A DNA stretch of 64,000 bases from Takifugu bimaculatus. Lineage: Eukaryota; Chordata; Actinopteri; Tetraodontiformes; Tetraodontidae. How positions within the stretch are numbered: the first letter of the stretch is position 1; every line of letters starts with the position of its first letter. Location of the stretch: the NCBI GenBank assembly GCA_004026145.2, contig CP034976.1, forward strand, positions 5,882,296 to 5,946,295, given 5' to 3'. The notes beneath the pieces are model-generated. The model was not told the DNA's origin and did not search any database. It saw nothing but the letters and a program-made list of their open reading frames with translations. Below, in pieces: positions 39,765 to 52,456 of the stretch. A program made the position numbers and the translations under genes.

Positions 39765-41088
39765 TGCCTCTGTTGCCTTTCAGCACTCTGTAATTAGGTT
39801 TATGAAGGACAGCTGTAATACATAATTAACAGGAATGTTTGCAAGCTCTTTTTCTCCACACGTCTAAACACTGCGACTTAAACAGGCGCGTGTGAAGTGC
39901 TCCAAAGCCACCCTACATTTGACTAAAATAAATTATTTCTCTTTCACTTAATTATGCCATTTATTTATAGATGATGCCATCCGTCCGCTGCTTTCAGGGG
40001 GCAGGATTTCGATCTTGCCAGAGTGGCGTGGCGGCGCCAGCTCGTCTAGTTTAAGGCGGCGTCGTGATGGATGGAGTTTGGGATGATTGAGAAAATGTGA
40101 ATTGATAATAGCGAGGCAAAGCTGTGGAGCACGTTTGAATATTTATACGGTGGTCTTAGTCAGCCTCGGCCCCGGGGGCCTCGGTGACAGACGGGACTCT
40201 GGGGGCCGTGATGGAGGACGGAGGACATGTAGTATGTGCTTGTGTGTGCGCATCCAGATGGCTGACAAAGTGATATAAATGGTGAAATAACAATGCTTTC
40301 ACTTAATGAAAGACCCACTCTTTAAGCCAGGGTGGAATGTGCCAACAGAAAGCTGGAGAGCAAACAAAATAATAACGTCCGCAAAAAAGGAAAGAAGCGG
40401 AGACACGACCGACCGCACGAGCGTTGGTTCGCGTCCCTCAGTCCCCTTTCATGTAGCTCCATCCTCGACTCTCAGATGTGGTCATTGTCTCTGAGATGCA
40501 CAATAATGGGAAGTGATGGGTGCTAAATGAAAAGGCCAGGGGATGAAACCACTGGTGAAGCCGCCTGGATGTCAGACTAGTTAGTTCTGTCATCCCTTCA
40601 TTATGTTTTCACATGCTGTTTAGGAGACGTGGTAAACCCGCAGCCCGGGACACGATCGGGACGCCGTGGTCGCCTCGGAGTCACAGCAGCCTGATGCACT
40701 TTGAGCGTGCCTGCAACAGCGCGTGTGTCTCGCATTCATGATGATATTTTTAATCCGGTATTCTCCTATAAATTCTAGGTTTCTCATTTTACCGCTAAAA
40801 GTTTTTGCTGCCCTTTAGTTGCAAAGTTTCCTTATGAATTGGTCTGTTTTCACAGAAACCCTTTGAACTGTGGGCATAAATTCTGAAAGGGTAGGACCTT
40901 AGGTGTAAAAAGAAAAAAAACACACCTAAAAGGCATGAATAAACCAAACTCGCTCTCCCTCACCTTCATCCTGTAGCATTTAAGGGCACGGCTACTTAAA
41001 ATAAACCCAATGCTAATAAAACTTGCAGCTCTCGTGGCGGTCTGACATCACTCTCTGATTAACCCGGATCCTTTTGTCTGTTTCATAG

Positions 41089-41163
41089 ATGGGCGTTTGT
41101 GATGAAGAAGCACCTCAGCACCCACCTGCTGGGAAAACACGGGATTGGACAGCGCAAGGAGAG
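41089..41163 (+). CDS. znf407: Internal exon B of the same zinc-finger protein (histidine half of a split finger)
   Basis: The 75-bp exon lies between a TTTCATAG acceptor and a GTAAGT donor. Its first base completes the glycine codon begun in exon A (GG|A), and 24 codons follow, beginning WAFVMKKHLSTH and ending QRKE. Joined to exon A, it completes a second finger with spacing C-x2-C-x12-H-x4-H, zinc histidines in the STHLLGKH segment. The last two bases (AG) begin an arginine codon finished by exon C. Entry and exit phases are both 2 and the length is divisible by three, so skipping would keep the frame while destroying this finger. The exon is too short to stand out as an open frame; it is supported by phase, splice sites and the exact finger reconstruction. 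Confidence 0.93.
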
Positions 41164-41636
41164 GTAAGTCGTGAGTTTTTATGTGCTATCTGGGCTGAAT
41201 TCAAGCGCATTTTTGAAAAGCACAATTAGAACAAGTCTCCTGTCGTGGACAAATAGAGCAATTAATTTCCAGATTTCATAGAAGGACTCGGACAACCCCC
41301 GCGGAGGCCTGCAAGCCTTTCAGCAAAAAAAAACCTCCTCGCTAATTACTGTAAATTTAAGTGAGTTAAATATAACTCGCTATCCCTCCGTTCCCTAATG
41401 AGTTAAATGGCTTTCACTCACTCCATCTGTCTGTCTCGTGCTCACGTCTCTTTTGTCTGTCAAACTTTATCTGGCTCCCTCCCTCATCTTACTTTTGGCT
41501 CTCCCTCTCGAATTAAGGATGAATGATGTTTCTTTTACCATTTTTTTTTTGTCAGCGTATGGGAGTGTGTGTTTTCTGTGTATGTGTAATGTCTCCCGCT
41601 TGGCCCTGTCTATCAGAGGCAGAGCCCTGCTGTCAG

Positions 41637-41639
<3 letters not shown>

Positions 41640-41704
<65 letters not shown>
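41640..41704 (+). repeat. (GT)n microsatellite, 65 bp
   Basis: A pure GT run starting about 480 bp downstream of the exon B donor. Confidence 0.97.
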
Positions 41705-41705
<1 letters not shown>

Positions 41706-43228
41706 TGAGAAACAGAAAGATGAGGAGATGAAGTTGTGAAGCCCCCTCTGCCTCTACCCTGACAAGCCAAAACGAGACGTTAAACACCTCTCAATCTGTC
41801 AACCGAGCTGCTAAAATAGAAACAGACCCGCTTTTTCATTACTACACAACCAAATTGATACTTTTGACAACGCGCCGTATTAGATATGACAAGTGGCTTC
41901 AGAGATGGAAGCAGGCAGCCCGAGCTGACGACTCTCCATCAGTCAGACGTCATGGGCTAAATTCTGACTGTCAGCTGTTCATCTGGGTTAGATGGAAACA
42001 AATCCTCGTATCCTCAACTGCATCAGGTTTCTGTTTGGCCCCCATTGGAGACAGCGACCTGCCCGGCCCATTCGTGACCTGTCAGTTTAGCCAACAGAGT
42101 TTCATGATTGGTGATACATTTTTGATGTCCTCTCCCGAGGCCAACACCCAGCGGTAGCTCTAATCTAAACATAGGCTAGATGTCCTATACTTCTGGAATA
42201 TAGATACTTCTGCTTTTTGTAGCAGAAAACAGTTGGAAAAAGAAATGGCGATCAAGGCCGCAGCAGGATTAAACCCAAAGAATGTGTTATTTACTACTGA
42301 AGCCCATTTGGAATGAAATTCTTACATGTTCTGAATATAAACTCAAAATCCTCCCATTTGTCATATCATCATTACACCTTTGTTCTGTCTCATGATGAGT
42401 TTTTTCTTTTCCTTTAAATGATGAGCAGCTAGCATCCATCTGTCAGAGAAGCCAATCACAGACCGAGATCAAACCCAACTCTTTCTGCTTTTATTGCCTG
42501 TCACGTGTTCCTCCCTGTTACTTTAGCACCTTTACTCCTCTCCAAAGTCTTCTGAAGGCGTTGATATAAATCTGAAATGCAAAGGGGGGGTTCGGCAAAG
42601 CTGACGACAAAATTAACTCCCTTTTTTCCCATTTTTTTAAATGAATTGAACACTTGGCAAAACATTCCTGTGTTTTACTGCTTCTCAAAGATCTTTTAAG
42701 CCAAGTAGGTTTGTAATAGAACTCCAAGGTGACACCATGGGCAGAGTCACTCGTGCACAGTCATACCGGCCCCAGATGAGTGTGTGTTGTGGACAGAAGG
42801 AACTGTCGTGCACAGGAAGCACATTGTCGTTGTCGGTTTCTCTGCAAAAAATTCAAGATGCCGTTCGAATGAAGTAAGCGGACTACGCTTGCCTACTGCA
42901 GTCTTTGCACACGCGTGCACGCTGGCGCACGCACGGATGCGTGGAGGAAGGACGGCCACAAGGTTTGTTCTATTTAAACCTGTAAAACACGGCGTCATCA
43001 TTTTTCTGACAGTCCTGCAGACAGAATTTATCTCATCATTAATTAACCATCATATTTCCAACACAGTGCAGCTTAATTAGCACAAGGTCATTGGGGAAGG
43101 CTTATTAAGTGGAACAAATTTGGGAAAGTGTAAGAAAGGAGGCAGAGGACAGAGGAGATGGAGGAGGAAGAAAGAAGAGAGGGGGAGATGACAAAGAGAT
43201 AGACAGATAAAAGAAAAGAAAGAGCCGG

Positions 43229-43277
43229 TGTATGTGTGTGTGTGTGTGTGATGTGTGTGTGTGTGTGTGTGTGATGT
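43229..43277 (+). repeat. (TG)n microsatellite with ATG interruptions
   Basis: TG repeats are broken by ATG at 43251 and near the 3' end. About 90 bp of almost pure purine sequence (43130-43225) precedes them. Confidence 0.94.
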
Positions 43278-45806
43278 GAAAACGCTGGCTCAAAGATTGA
43301 TAACTGCATCGTTTCAAAGCCCAAAACTGGCGACCAGGATGGAAGAAAGGATGAAGAGAGACAGGAAAGCGATGAGGAAGAGTGTACATGTGTGTTGGGG
43401 TGGGTGGGTCTGAAGCTGCAACTGGGGACCGGGGGTGGGGGGGTTCAGCAGTAGGGGTTGTCAGGGGGAGCCAATTGCAAACATATGTTGGCTGGCAGCG
43501 AGTGGAGAGATGGATTGCAGTGGGACACTGTCAGAGAGGCAGTTTTATCACCATCTCTGCGGCCCTGTTCACCTGGTATTTTTAGAACACTGGGGAGATC
43601 TGTTAGTCAAAGGAGGGGGAGGTGGAACCGGGGGGGTGGAAGAGACCCGAGTAGCCGTCGGTAATGCCAGGCTTCACTTTTGCCAAATCTATCTGGGGGC
43701 CTCAAACAGGTGATTGTCTGTGAGGAGAGTCGAGTCCCAGTAGTTTATGGTTTCAGAAGGCTGATGGTTGTGCTGACTCGGGACCAGTTTTCTATTTGGT
43801 TCAGCCGTCCAAAACTTGATCCAAATGGGGAGGGGGAATGAAGTGGAATGAATCAATGAGCAGCATTGGCTTAGCACTCAGCAGCAAATCCCTTAAAGAA
43901 TAACACATTTGAAAACAAAATCATCGGCTATTTAGCTAAAAAACAAGGGGTTGGATAGTGAGTCTGTGCACACTGCACCAGTCACAGGAGATGAAGCGCC
44001 TCCTTTTAGATTCAGATGTGCAAATTTTCACGTCACATGGAGTTTACATCCAGCTTACCATGCACATATTCATGATTGGAGGAAAAAGACAGACAAATAA
44101 AGGAGGTTGAGCACAAACAATCAGTTTATGTAAGTTCATTTTATACATGGAGGAAATCAGACATGTTTCATCTGTGTTTTGATGTCACTGAGCACTGGGA
44201 CGGTGTGGTAGGCAGTGATAGTCAGACTCTAAATGAGACTAATTCAGCCACGTATGCAGTTTTAAACCCAGTGGGTTCCATAAAGAATGAAAGTGTGAGG
44301 GAGCGATGGGTGAGACAACAGAGTCCAACAGTGTGACAGGTTGTGTGTGGGTGAGATAGCGCGAGAGAGAGAGAGCTGAACTATTATAAACTGACACAAC
44401 TGGGTCTTCTCCTCAGTCACACCACCACTCCTCACTGCAGGCACTCTGCGAAGATGAGGGCTTTTTGTCCTTTTGTTTGCCCAGCAGCGCACACTTTTAC
44501 GTAGAAGGGTATATATAGTCTGAGGGGTGGGGTGACAGCCGTGTGTGTTTTCCTCTAAAGGTTACTCTTTGCTGAATCTCCTAATAAAAAAACAAACATG
44601 CAATTTCCTGTATTTAATGGACGAATAAGTGGGAATCAACCTGTGGAAAACAGTTGCATAGTCTCCAGAATCCATACGGATGTTCCCAGGATCAGTAAGG
44701 AAGCTTTTTGTGCCATTGCTCGAAACATATTACAACCATTAATCATTTCCTGTATATTATTCCACTAATTGCAACGCGTAACTAAAGGCAAACCTCTTGG
44801 CTGTGATGTTATTGCGCAGACATAACAAACATTTTCACCTGGTTAGATTTTTATTTCACTTCTTTACACTTGAGTGGGAGGGGCTTGAGAGCATGATTGA
44901 CAGCAATGACCTCGCTGTAATTTCTTGTAATGAGTTCTTTGAAAGCAGGGCTCCAAAAGACAACCGTCCCGTCTGGCATACCTGTTTTCATAGGTAATTG
45001 TTAAAACACGTGCCATTTTTCTTGCTTGTAATAATAAACTCTTCCTGCTAATACACTCTTCACTCTTGAAAGCAGAGTGCTGACAAGCCAGAAGAAAGAT
45101 ATATTTGTTTAAGTCAAGCGGGTGGTGGAGGAGCGAAAAAAAGCACGATACAAGCAGCTTTAGCGAGCGTTTTCAGTCTGTTGGAGATGCCTAATTGCTA
45201 AAGCCTGCACACAATTGTGCAGCGCAGTTGCTCTGTAGGATTAGTTGAAGTCTCAGCCAAGCTAAATACATCAGAATGAAACAAAACAGGTGAAAAGGCA
45301 CCATCACAGATCCAGAAATAGCGAGCACGATGCTTAAAGAGGAGGCGTGATGACTCACAGAATGCAGACAAGCGTCCCTTATTGTGAGGCTGCAGAGGAG
45401 AATGTTTGTTTTCTTAAATCAAGCTTCCACTTCTGTCAGAAATACATGAGTGTTTTGGGAGCATCGGTTTTGGGTGCGTTGTGGTCGTGCACATCAAATC
45501 AGACCTGATGTCACACATTGATTTGGTGAATGCGTTCACACGCCTCACATCGCCACGGTCGGACACGTCGCCGTGCTGGGGGCTGAGCGTGGCTGAGCAG
45601 TCATCTGGCTCCGCAGCGCTGGACGCTGGGCTCGCCGCCGCTTCCCAGCACGCTGCACGCTGCGGCCATATTGCCCCGGAACAGAGGAGCGGGACTGTCC
45701 GCTCTTGGCGGGTGGAGCAGGGGCGGAAGAGCCCTGCCTGGAGCCAGCGTGATGGCAATATGGAGCACATGGAGCAGGCAGGGGTCAAGTCACAGACAAA
45801 CCACGA

Positions 45807-45837
45807 GTGTGTGTGTGTGTGTGTGTGGGGGGGGGGG
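45807..45837 (+). repeat. (GT)10 running into G11
   Basis: A GT run at 45807-45827 merges into a G run ending at 45837, followed by AAGAGAGAGAGAG. Confidence 0.94.
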
Positions 45838-48050
45838 AAGAGAGAGAGAGAAAAGCAAGCAGTTGATATAGGGAGATGGGAGAGATAAAGACAACCCCTA
45901 ATTCATTAGAATAAATCCTTTCCCTTAATTATTGATAATGAATCTGCTCTTTAATCTTTCTCTTTCTTCCTCCCCTTATCTGCCTATGTCAGCACTTTGT
46001 CTCTGGTTTGGTGTTGGGTGGTATGAGGCCTAGTTTTCAGCCACCCAAGGGCAGCAGTCAATAACATCCCACTCTGCTGCGGCGGCGAGGAGCGATGCGT
46101 TGAGCAGCGCAGAAAAAGCAGTTGGAAAATATTCCCTGCGTGAGGTGCACTCTTCTTTTCACCTCACATCAAAGAGCAAAATCAAAGCGTTGCTTGATTA
46201 CATTGTAAAGGCTGAATTAATGTCGAGTGAAGCCACGGCAATGGCAAAAGTAAGCGTTTGCTTGTTAAAAGCGGGATATAGCAGTGATCAATGCCGCACA
46301 GCAGCAATAACAACAGGCCAATTTGTGTTGGCGCTCTTCACCTCCCAGCGGTCCGTGCGCTGTCCTGGTGGGGTTCTGCTAATGTCTCAGCTTGCTCACG
46401 TTTGTATTTCCCGAATGCTTATTTGAGCAGGAGCCGGCGGACATCGGCCCCTGTTTACCCTGCTCAATATTTCATGGCGAATGAACACTCGCCGAATGAG
46501 GGATCGCGTTAATATTGCTGTTAAAATTAAGCGATAATTAAAATTTGTTAGTTTAAAAGCCATCGCAGTCTATAAAAGTTTGATTACTGGAAAATTAGCT
46601 GCATTAAGTTTTTATGGGTTGGCCCGTGCTATCACTTGGGAGCAATTTTTATGTACTTGTCATGGGCATATGGTGCAGCATTGTGAGTGTGTTTGTGTTT
46701 GGAGGAGGGGGGGGGGGGGTGGTGTGTGTTGTAAGGGTAAGCATGTTGGTTCGTGGAAAAGCTGACGTGCGTTAAGGCTTAACACCCTTGTGGTCGAACC
46801 CGTATTCAGTTAAAGTGCTTTGGCAACGGTGACAGAAAATTGGCGCTTGCGTCTAGAGTCTAGAGTTCAGAGGTCACGCGTAAGCTGACCCAATCTGTGG
46901 CCGCTCCACGGTCCTGCCTCTTGATACTGGGTGTAGCAGGGACCTCTTCTCGCTAATGATAGCGGTAGTTGCCATTTAATAGCTCATCCCATCATTGGAA
47001 GCCAGTCGGTGTGTGAGAGCACCACGACCTTGACCCGTGCAATAAGGCTTTGTCTTCGAGCAGCAAAGCGCCGGCGGTCCCCCCGTCTGCTGAAGTTATT
47101 CTCTCCCCGGCGATGATGTCACCCACCCAGAGAGACCCAACTGGCATTACTCAGTTGGAAAAGAAGGAGAAATGCTAACAGTTCACCTCCGTATTCATTT
47201 CACATCCCATGGCACCAACCCAGGCAGCTACACGGCGACACAATTGTGCGGCAAACTGTTGACAGTGGTTGGACATTATGCACAGTGGGACTGTGGAAAA
47301 AACTGGGCTGTTGCCAGCCTGTTTTTCTTTTCTATTGAAACATCAGACTGTCATGGCAGAAATGGATGTTGCCAGGCATCACTAATGAGCCAATTAATCA
47401 ATGAATTAGCTCAGCAGCGATTAAATTAATGCGGGCTGGACGGGCAAGCAGCAGTCGTGGATATATCCTGGGGAAGGTGATTAACACACAGAACAGGCAG
47501 CAATCAACAAGACTACTATTAAGTTGGACAATTCTTCCTGAACTTTTCCTCTTTTGCGCTAAATATGGAGCCGTTTTAATTCATTTTATTTTATGCGGAG
47601 TCAAGGAACATTATTATCTTTTCCCGCGTGGCTGCTCTGCATCGCCAACACGCTGTGAAGCTTGAGAGGTTGAGGACTTTATTTTCTTCAGCAATAACTT
47701 CTGCCAGTCATTAAGGACCGTCTCCTGAAACAAATAGCACACAGGGGCAATAACTTTGCACTTTAACACCACAGTTTTGCTCCATATGTAAGGAGAATGA
47801 TAGCGTCGCCTTGGCCCACTCACCTAGCAAGTTAAATATTAAAATAAGCATTACCCAGACAAAACACCTCTGCTGAGATCGAGCGCATGAGCGAAGAGGT
47901 TACTTATTCTTTATTCCTGTACTCGACCAGTGGTGTATGAATCATTCATCGGGATTTTTGGGAGTTTGGAAACTTGACTGCTGAGATAGAGGTTTATGTA
48001 TTAAGGTTTCGGGCCGCGCTGTCCTAAAAGATGTCCGGCCACGACTCTCA

Positions 48051-48282
48051 TTCATGTGTGTAGTTCATGTGTGTGTAGTTCATGTGTATAGTTCATGTGT
48101 GTGTAGTTCATGTGTGTGTAGTTGATGTGTGTAGTTGATGTGTATAGTTCATGTGTGTGTAGTTCATGTGTATAGTTTATCTGTGTGTAGTTCATGTGTG
48201 TGTAGTTCATGTGTGTAGTTCATGTGTGTGTAGTTCATGTGTATAGTTCATCTGTGTGTAGTTCATGTGTGTGTAGTTCATG
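48051..48282 (+). repeat. Minisatellite of 13- and 15-bp TAGTTCATGTGT units
   Basis: From 48061 to 48273 there are 15 consecutive units, either TAGTTCATGTGTGTG (15 bp) or shorter 13-bp forms ending TGTG or TGTA, with partial units at each end. Variants carry TAGTTGATG, TAGTTTATC or TAGTTCATC. Unit lengths in order are 15,13,15,15,13,13,15,13,15,15,13,15,13,15,15. The blocks 48145-48202 and 48216-48273 share the order 15(GTG), 13(GTA), 15(ATCTG), 15(GTG), indicating a higher-order repeat of about 71 bp. Confidence 0.95.
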
Positions 48283-48603
48283 ATGACGTCTGCCAGTTTT
48301 AGCCAGTGTGGTGTGTCCGTCCATCTCCGCTGCCCATTATCACCGTATGTCAGGGTCCATGCATCCTCAAAGTGGTGGGTGGGGGTGGGGGGGTGGGCGG
48401 CCGGTGAATGCTGGGGAGGCTCCCTTGATTATGTGACATCCTCCGGAAGACCTCTGGAGTTGTTTCCTCCATTACTTAGAGAGCGAGAGAGAAAAAAGAG
48501 GCCTTTTCACTATTGAGACTGTCACTCTCAATTTGGACTAATGGTAAGCATGCACAAGGCCTCCTGGATATTTCCCCCCACTTGCACTCAGTCTCCCCCC
48601 ACC

Positions 48604-48660
48604 GCCATCACCATCACCATCACCACGCTGCCTGCCCTCCCCTCCCCTCCCCTCCCCCCG
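48604..48660 (+). repeat. (CATCAC)n then (CCCCT)n tracts
   Basis: CATCAC-type hexamers at 48604-48626 are followed by four CCCTCC-type units at 48636-48659. The minus strand of the second tract has four or more G4 runs spaced by A. Confidence 0.9.
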
Positions 48661-50532
48661 CAGCAGCACATCGCCGCGGTGACAGTTTGATTAGATCATC
48701 AATCGTGGCCGTTAACAGCGGTTTTCCTGAGCACCTGGACCGGCAGGTCACAGCTGGCTCTGAGCTACCGCTGTCCTCCTGACCCAGAGCTGTGTACGAC
48801 CCAGTCCACGTGCGCGTACACACAATTACACGTGCAGTCCCATCGCTTCGGTGGCCCGTCCCTGCCGGTTGTGCAGAATTAATTAAACAGGTGCTCCCGC
48901 TTCTGTGCTACAGCAAAGTCCCATTTTTATCTCTGGGTTCATTTTGTTATTTTTTTTACCAAATATTTTGTTATTTTTGCCTCAAATTCCATTCTGTGTT
49001 CCCTCTTCTTCAGGATGCATCTGAAGGCCTTTGGACCCACCTTGTTATTCTCTTTCCAACACAGGACGCTGCTGATGAATGTTTTGTTCCTCCTATTGTA
49101 TGTGACAAGCCATTTTCTAGATCGTGAAGCCAATGACAAGCGGAAGCACGGCGGTTTGTGCACGTAACATGACTGCTAAATGACATGAAACAGGCAGCAG
49201 TTGTGTATCTATATCTGCGCCCTTTTCTATCGGCTCCTCTGCAGCCTGCGCTCCTCTGCGCTCTGCAGATAGTCGTGTGTAGCACTTATGGCTCTTCATC
49301 TGTTACGCCACACACATGCTTTTTATGGCGGATTTGAGACAGTGCACAAACACACACGCGCACGCACGTACCGGTAAATTCCAGCCGCGTCCACGCTTTG
49401 TCTTCGGCGGCTGTATCCTTCTGGTAAAGCAGTTAAATTTATGTGCTAACAATAATGGGACAAAGTGTGTGTCTCATTGTGATTCCTCAGGTATTCCATG
49501 ATTAAATAAATGTCCCTGGTCTTTTCATAAAGCTTGTTTATGGCAGCGTGGCACCATATGCTGCATCCACCCAAACCACCCACCCACCTACCCATTTCTC
49601 TCTCTCCCTCTTCAGTTCCCCCTCTTTCTCTTTGTCTCTCTCCCGCCGTCTCTCTCCCCGCTCCTCTACGACCAGACGCGGTCTTTAAAGTGTGGTGGAG
49701 CACCTAAAGTTGGGGATTATCGTGTGGAGGCCATTACAGAGTGATGATGATTTCTATCTGCACCGTTCAGGTTCTACTTAGTAAATTGCGTGTTCCGTAA
49801 TGGCGCCACAATAAGAATGATTCTGTGTTATCCGTGGCTGCGCCGCCGCTTCCTTTCTCCTGCTAAGTAGATGTTTAGGTGTGACTTATTTGCTGTATTC
49901 TGTGGAGCGTTTAAGTGTCTTCCTGCTCTGGTTTTACCCTTAAAGGGAGTGAGACTTTAAGATATTTACTTGAAACATCTAGGGCTCTGAAGTGCAGCTA
50001 TCAACCAGCTGAAAAAGCAGAATCGCCCACGTACGAAAACACGTCTTTGTCTCGCTAATGTGAGGAACGACGCTGCGTTCCTCCGCGGCTGGACACGTTG
50101 ACTGGGCGAATATAGCGGGATAACTGCAGGAGTTGAAACTGGTAATTAATTCTCTAAAGCAGTGTCCTCCTGTCTTTGTTTGTGTGTGTGAGAGAGAGGA
50201 CATAGAGGAACAAAAAAAAAAATACATGGACGGTTCCTGCAAAGCAAGTTAGAAAAGCAATTAACTTCTCCAGCCAGGACACGGCGGTTCACACACGATA
50301 GTTCATTATATTATCTTGTTTGCTTGTTTCCTGGATTTGTATCTTGGTCGAGGGCCAGAGACGTCCAGACTTTATGTGCTCCAGACTTTTGTTGTTATTA
50401 TTAATAGCCGTTTTGCGCTGACCCCCCAATGCTAATATGCTCAACAATGGCCCAAATTACCTGAGTGATGAGGACAGAGGAGGCGGTCCTGTCCCCCCTG
50501 TCCAGCCCATGCTACAGAATAGCTGGTACTCA

Positions 50533-50559
50533 CCCCCCCCCACCACCACCACCACCACC
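50533..50559 (+). repeat. C run then (ACC)n
   Basis: A C9 stretch precedes six to seven ACC units. Confidence 0.9.
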
Positions 50560-52231
50560 GCTACCACCCAATGACCAAGATTAATGAAACCTCCGCCGTT
50601 TTTAATTAGCATGGCTGCAGTCATCAATTACATCTGCCCCACCCCAAATACAAATATTGTTATATTTGGAGGGGTGGGGGGTTCTTGATTTATTTCGTTG
50701 TGGTGGTCCAAGGAATGAGATGAATGGCCTCTCATCATGGTCATTTGCAGGGGATCGGGAGGAGGGTACAGGAGAGGGGAGGACATGGACAGGGCCAGCT
50801 CTGGAGAGCCGGGTCTACAGGGAAACACCAGTCTGGGTCTCAGCGGGCCAGAGCAGGGTTCTGACTCCAGCTGTCAGGAACCTTAATTAGACTCCAGTAG
50901 AACCAAAGCTACACGGATATCAGTTTTCCTCCAACCGTAATGGCGAAACACGGGGCGTTCGACACCAGCCATCGCCCTTGAACACCCACTAAAATATACA
51001 CAATTGTGTCATGAAACTCTCGGCTCACTAAATTCTCATCTAAGGGCCCAAATTGATGATTTTTTTAACCTCAGAGTCTGTTTTTCATGGTTTCTTGAAA
51101 GTGTTTTAGAGCGTAATAGGAGAAAGAGGCCTGGTTTGTAAATACAGGCGAACTGTCGGACTCGTATCCTCAAGATAACACTTTTCTACCAAAAAAGGTG
51201 AGAGAAAAGTCTGAAATTAGTTATTTTTTGCTAAAACTGGGCCATTATTCAGTATAACCTCATAAGTATAATACGGCATTCTTCGCTTCAAACAGCATGG
51301 AGACAACCGTGTTAATATCGCTTTGAAATGCGGCGCATTTCTCCATCTAAGATATGCAAATGAGCTGGAATTTTTGGCACAGTGGAGAAAACTCATGACG
51401 GCTGTAATGGCTGGTCATCCATTGAGTACTTTTTTTCCCTCCTGGATTACGAGCGCTGCCTCTTTGCTGTCAACAGAAGCCTTTTCACACATCCCCCAGC
51501 TCCTTCCACTCTTCTTATTTGTTGTTCTTGTGCCGACAAATTTGCATGATGCTTCTGTTAAGTTCTGTTGCCGAGTCGTCCCTTTTGAAGCGCTCACGCC
51601 GCACTCGAACGTTTCGCCAAATCCCAGAACGGCGTCTCTTGATAGTTCCAGAAACACGGGAAATTAGCACGCTAAACATAAGGCCAACATTTTATTCTTG
51701 TCAGATTTGACGTGAGCGAGCATTGTGGCAGCTCGTGCACTGTGCGAGGGCAGCTTAATCCACAAAGCTAGCTGTTGAAAATGAGACAGCATTAGCAAAA
51801 TACTGAGCTACGACTTAATGCATTTGTCCTTGTGAGGAGGAGGAGTGGAACCAGTGCCAGATCCTCGCCTTTGTGCTGCTCTGCATCTCAGTTTAGTGTC
51901 AGACTGGACTGCAGCTCCTTCTGATACCACACAGCATGTAAAGTTGGAGGCAAGCTGCAAACTCTCTCGCTCGCTCCCATCTCCCTGCTGAGCTTCGCTT
52001 AAAGGAAGTGTTTACATTTTTCACACGAGTGGTCTCGTTTGAGTTTAATTATGAGGACAAATAAATTCTGCACCTCAACTTAAAATGAAACAGAAGCAAA
52101 AATATCAAATGTGCTCGTGAAGCGCAGCTCCTGCCTCCACTTCCTTACAAGGATTTGTCCTGATAATAACACACAGACTGGAAGATGTGCAGATCATTTC
52201 TATGCTATACTGCAACAGTGAGCTAACAGTG

Positions 52232-52244
52232 CACGCACACACAC

Positions 52245-52288
<44 letters not shown>
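52232..52288 (+). repeat. (CA)n microsatellite
   Basis: A CA run with two CG interruptions in its first third. Confidence 0.96.
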
Positions 52289-52290
<2 letters not shown>

Positions 52291-52431
52291 ACACATACCA
52301 CAGATTTTATATCGTTACTGCCGTGGCTATTGCCTGCCCACTGACTCCAGAGAGATGGGTGGGAAACATCTTGAATATTTTATGAAGCTCTGGAACCCCA
52401 CCTCTGTCTTCCCCACCCAGCGATCTACTGG

Positions 52432-52456
52432 ACACACACACACACACACACACACA
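52432..52456 (+). repeat. (AC)12 microsatellite
   Basis: A short pure AC run 144 bp after the preceding CA array. Confidence 0.95.

Larger units (their letters stand above)
24000..41088 (+). other. Intron A-B, third part, up to the exon B acceptor
   Basis: No exon was recognised in this 17-kb stretch. It contains a degenerate TA/CA region at 25385-25470, octamers at 29376, 31618 and 32374, C+T-rich then CpG-rich sequence at about 31090-32200, a 21-bp odd palindrome at 32216-32236, a forkhead-like tandem at 35501-35527, long unique A+T-rich DNA at 35150-36200, a G run at 38114-38127, and a POU/homeodomain-like cluster at 39709-39830. The 223-residue frame at 30939-31610 is Ser/Pro/Leu-rich translation of pyrimidine-rich DNA and is not called a gene. 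Confidence 0.65.

Noticed and set aside
44508..44522. TATATATAG as a TATA box of a nested gene
   Set aside because: No supported coding sequence or transcript start follows; such A+T runs are common in the introns.
48051..48282. Regular repeats that could be taken for a CRISPR array
   Set aside because: Units are 13-15 bp with no unique spacers, and the context is vertebrate intron.
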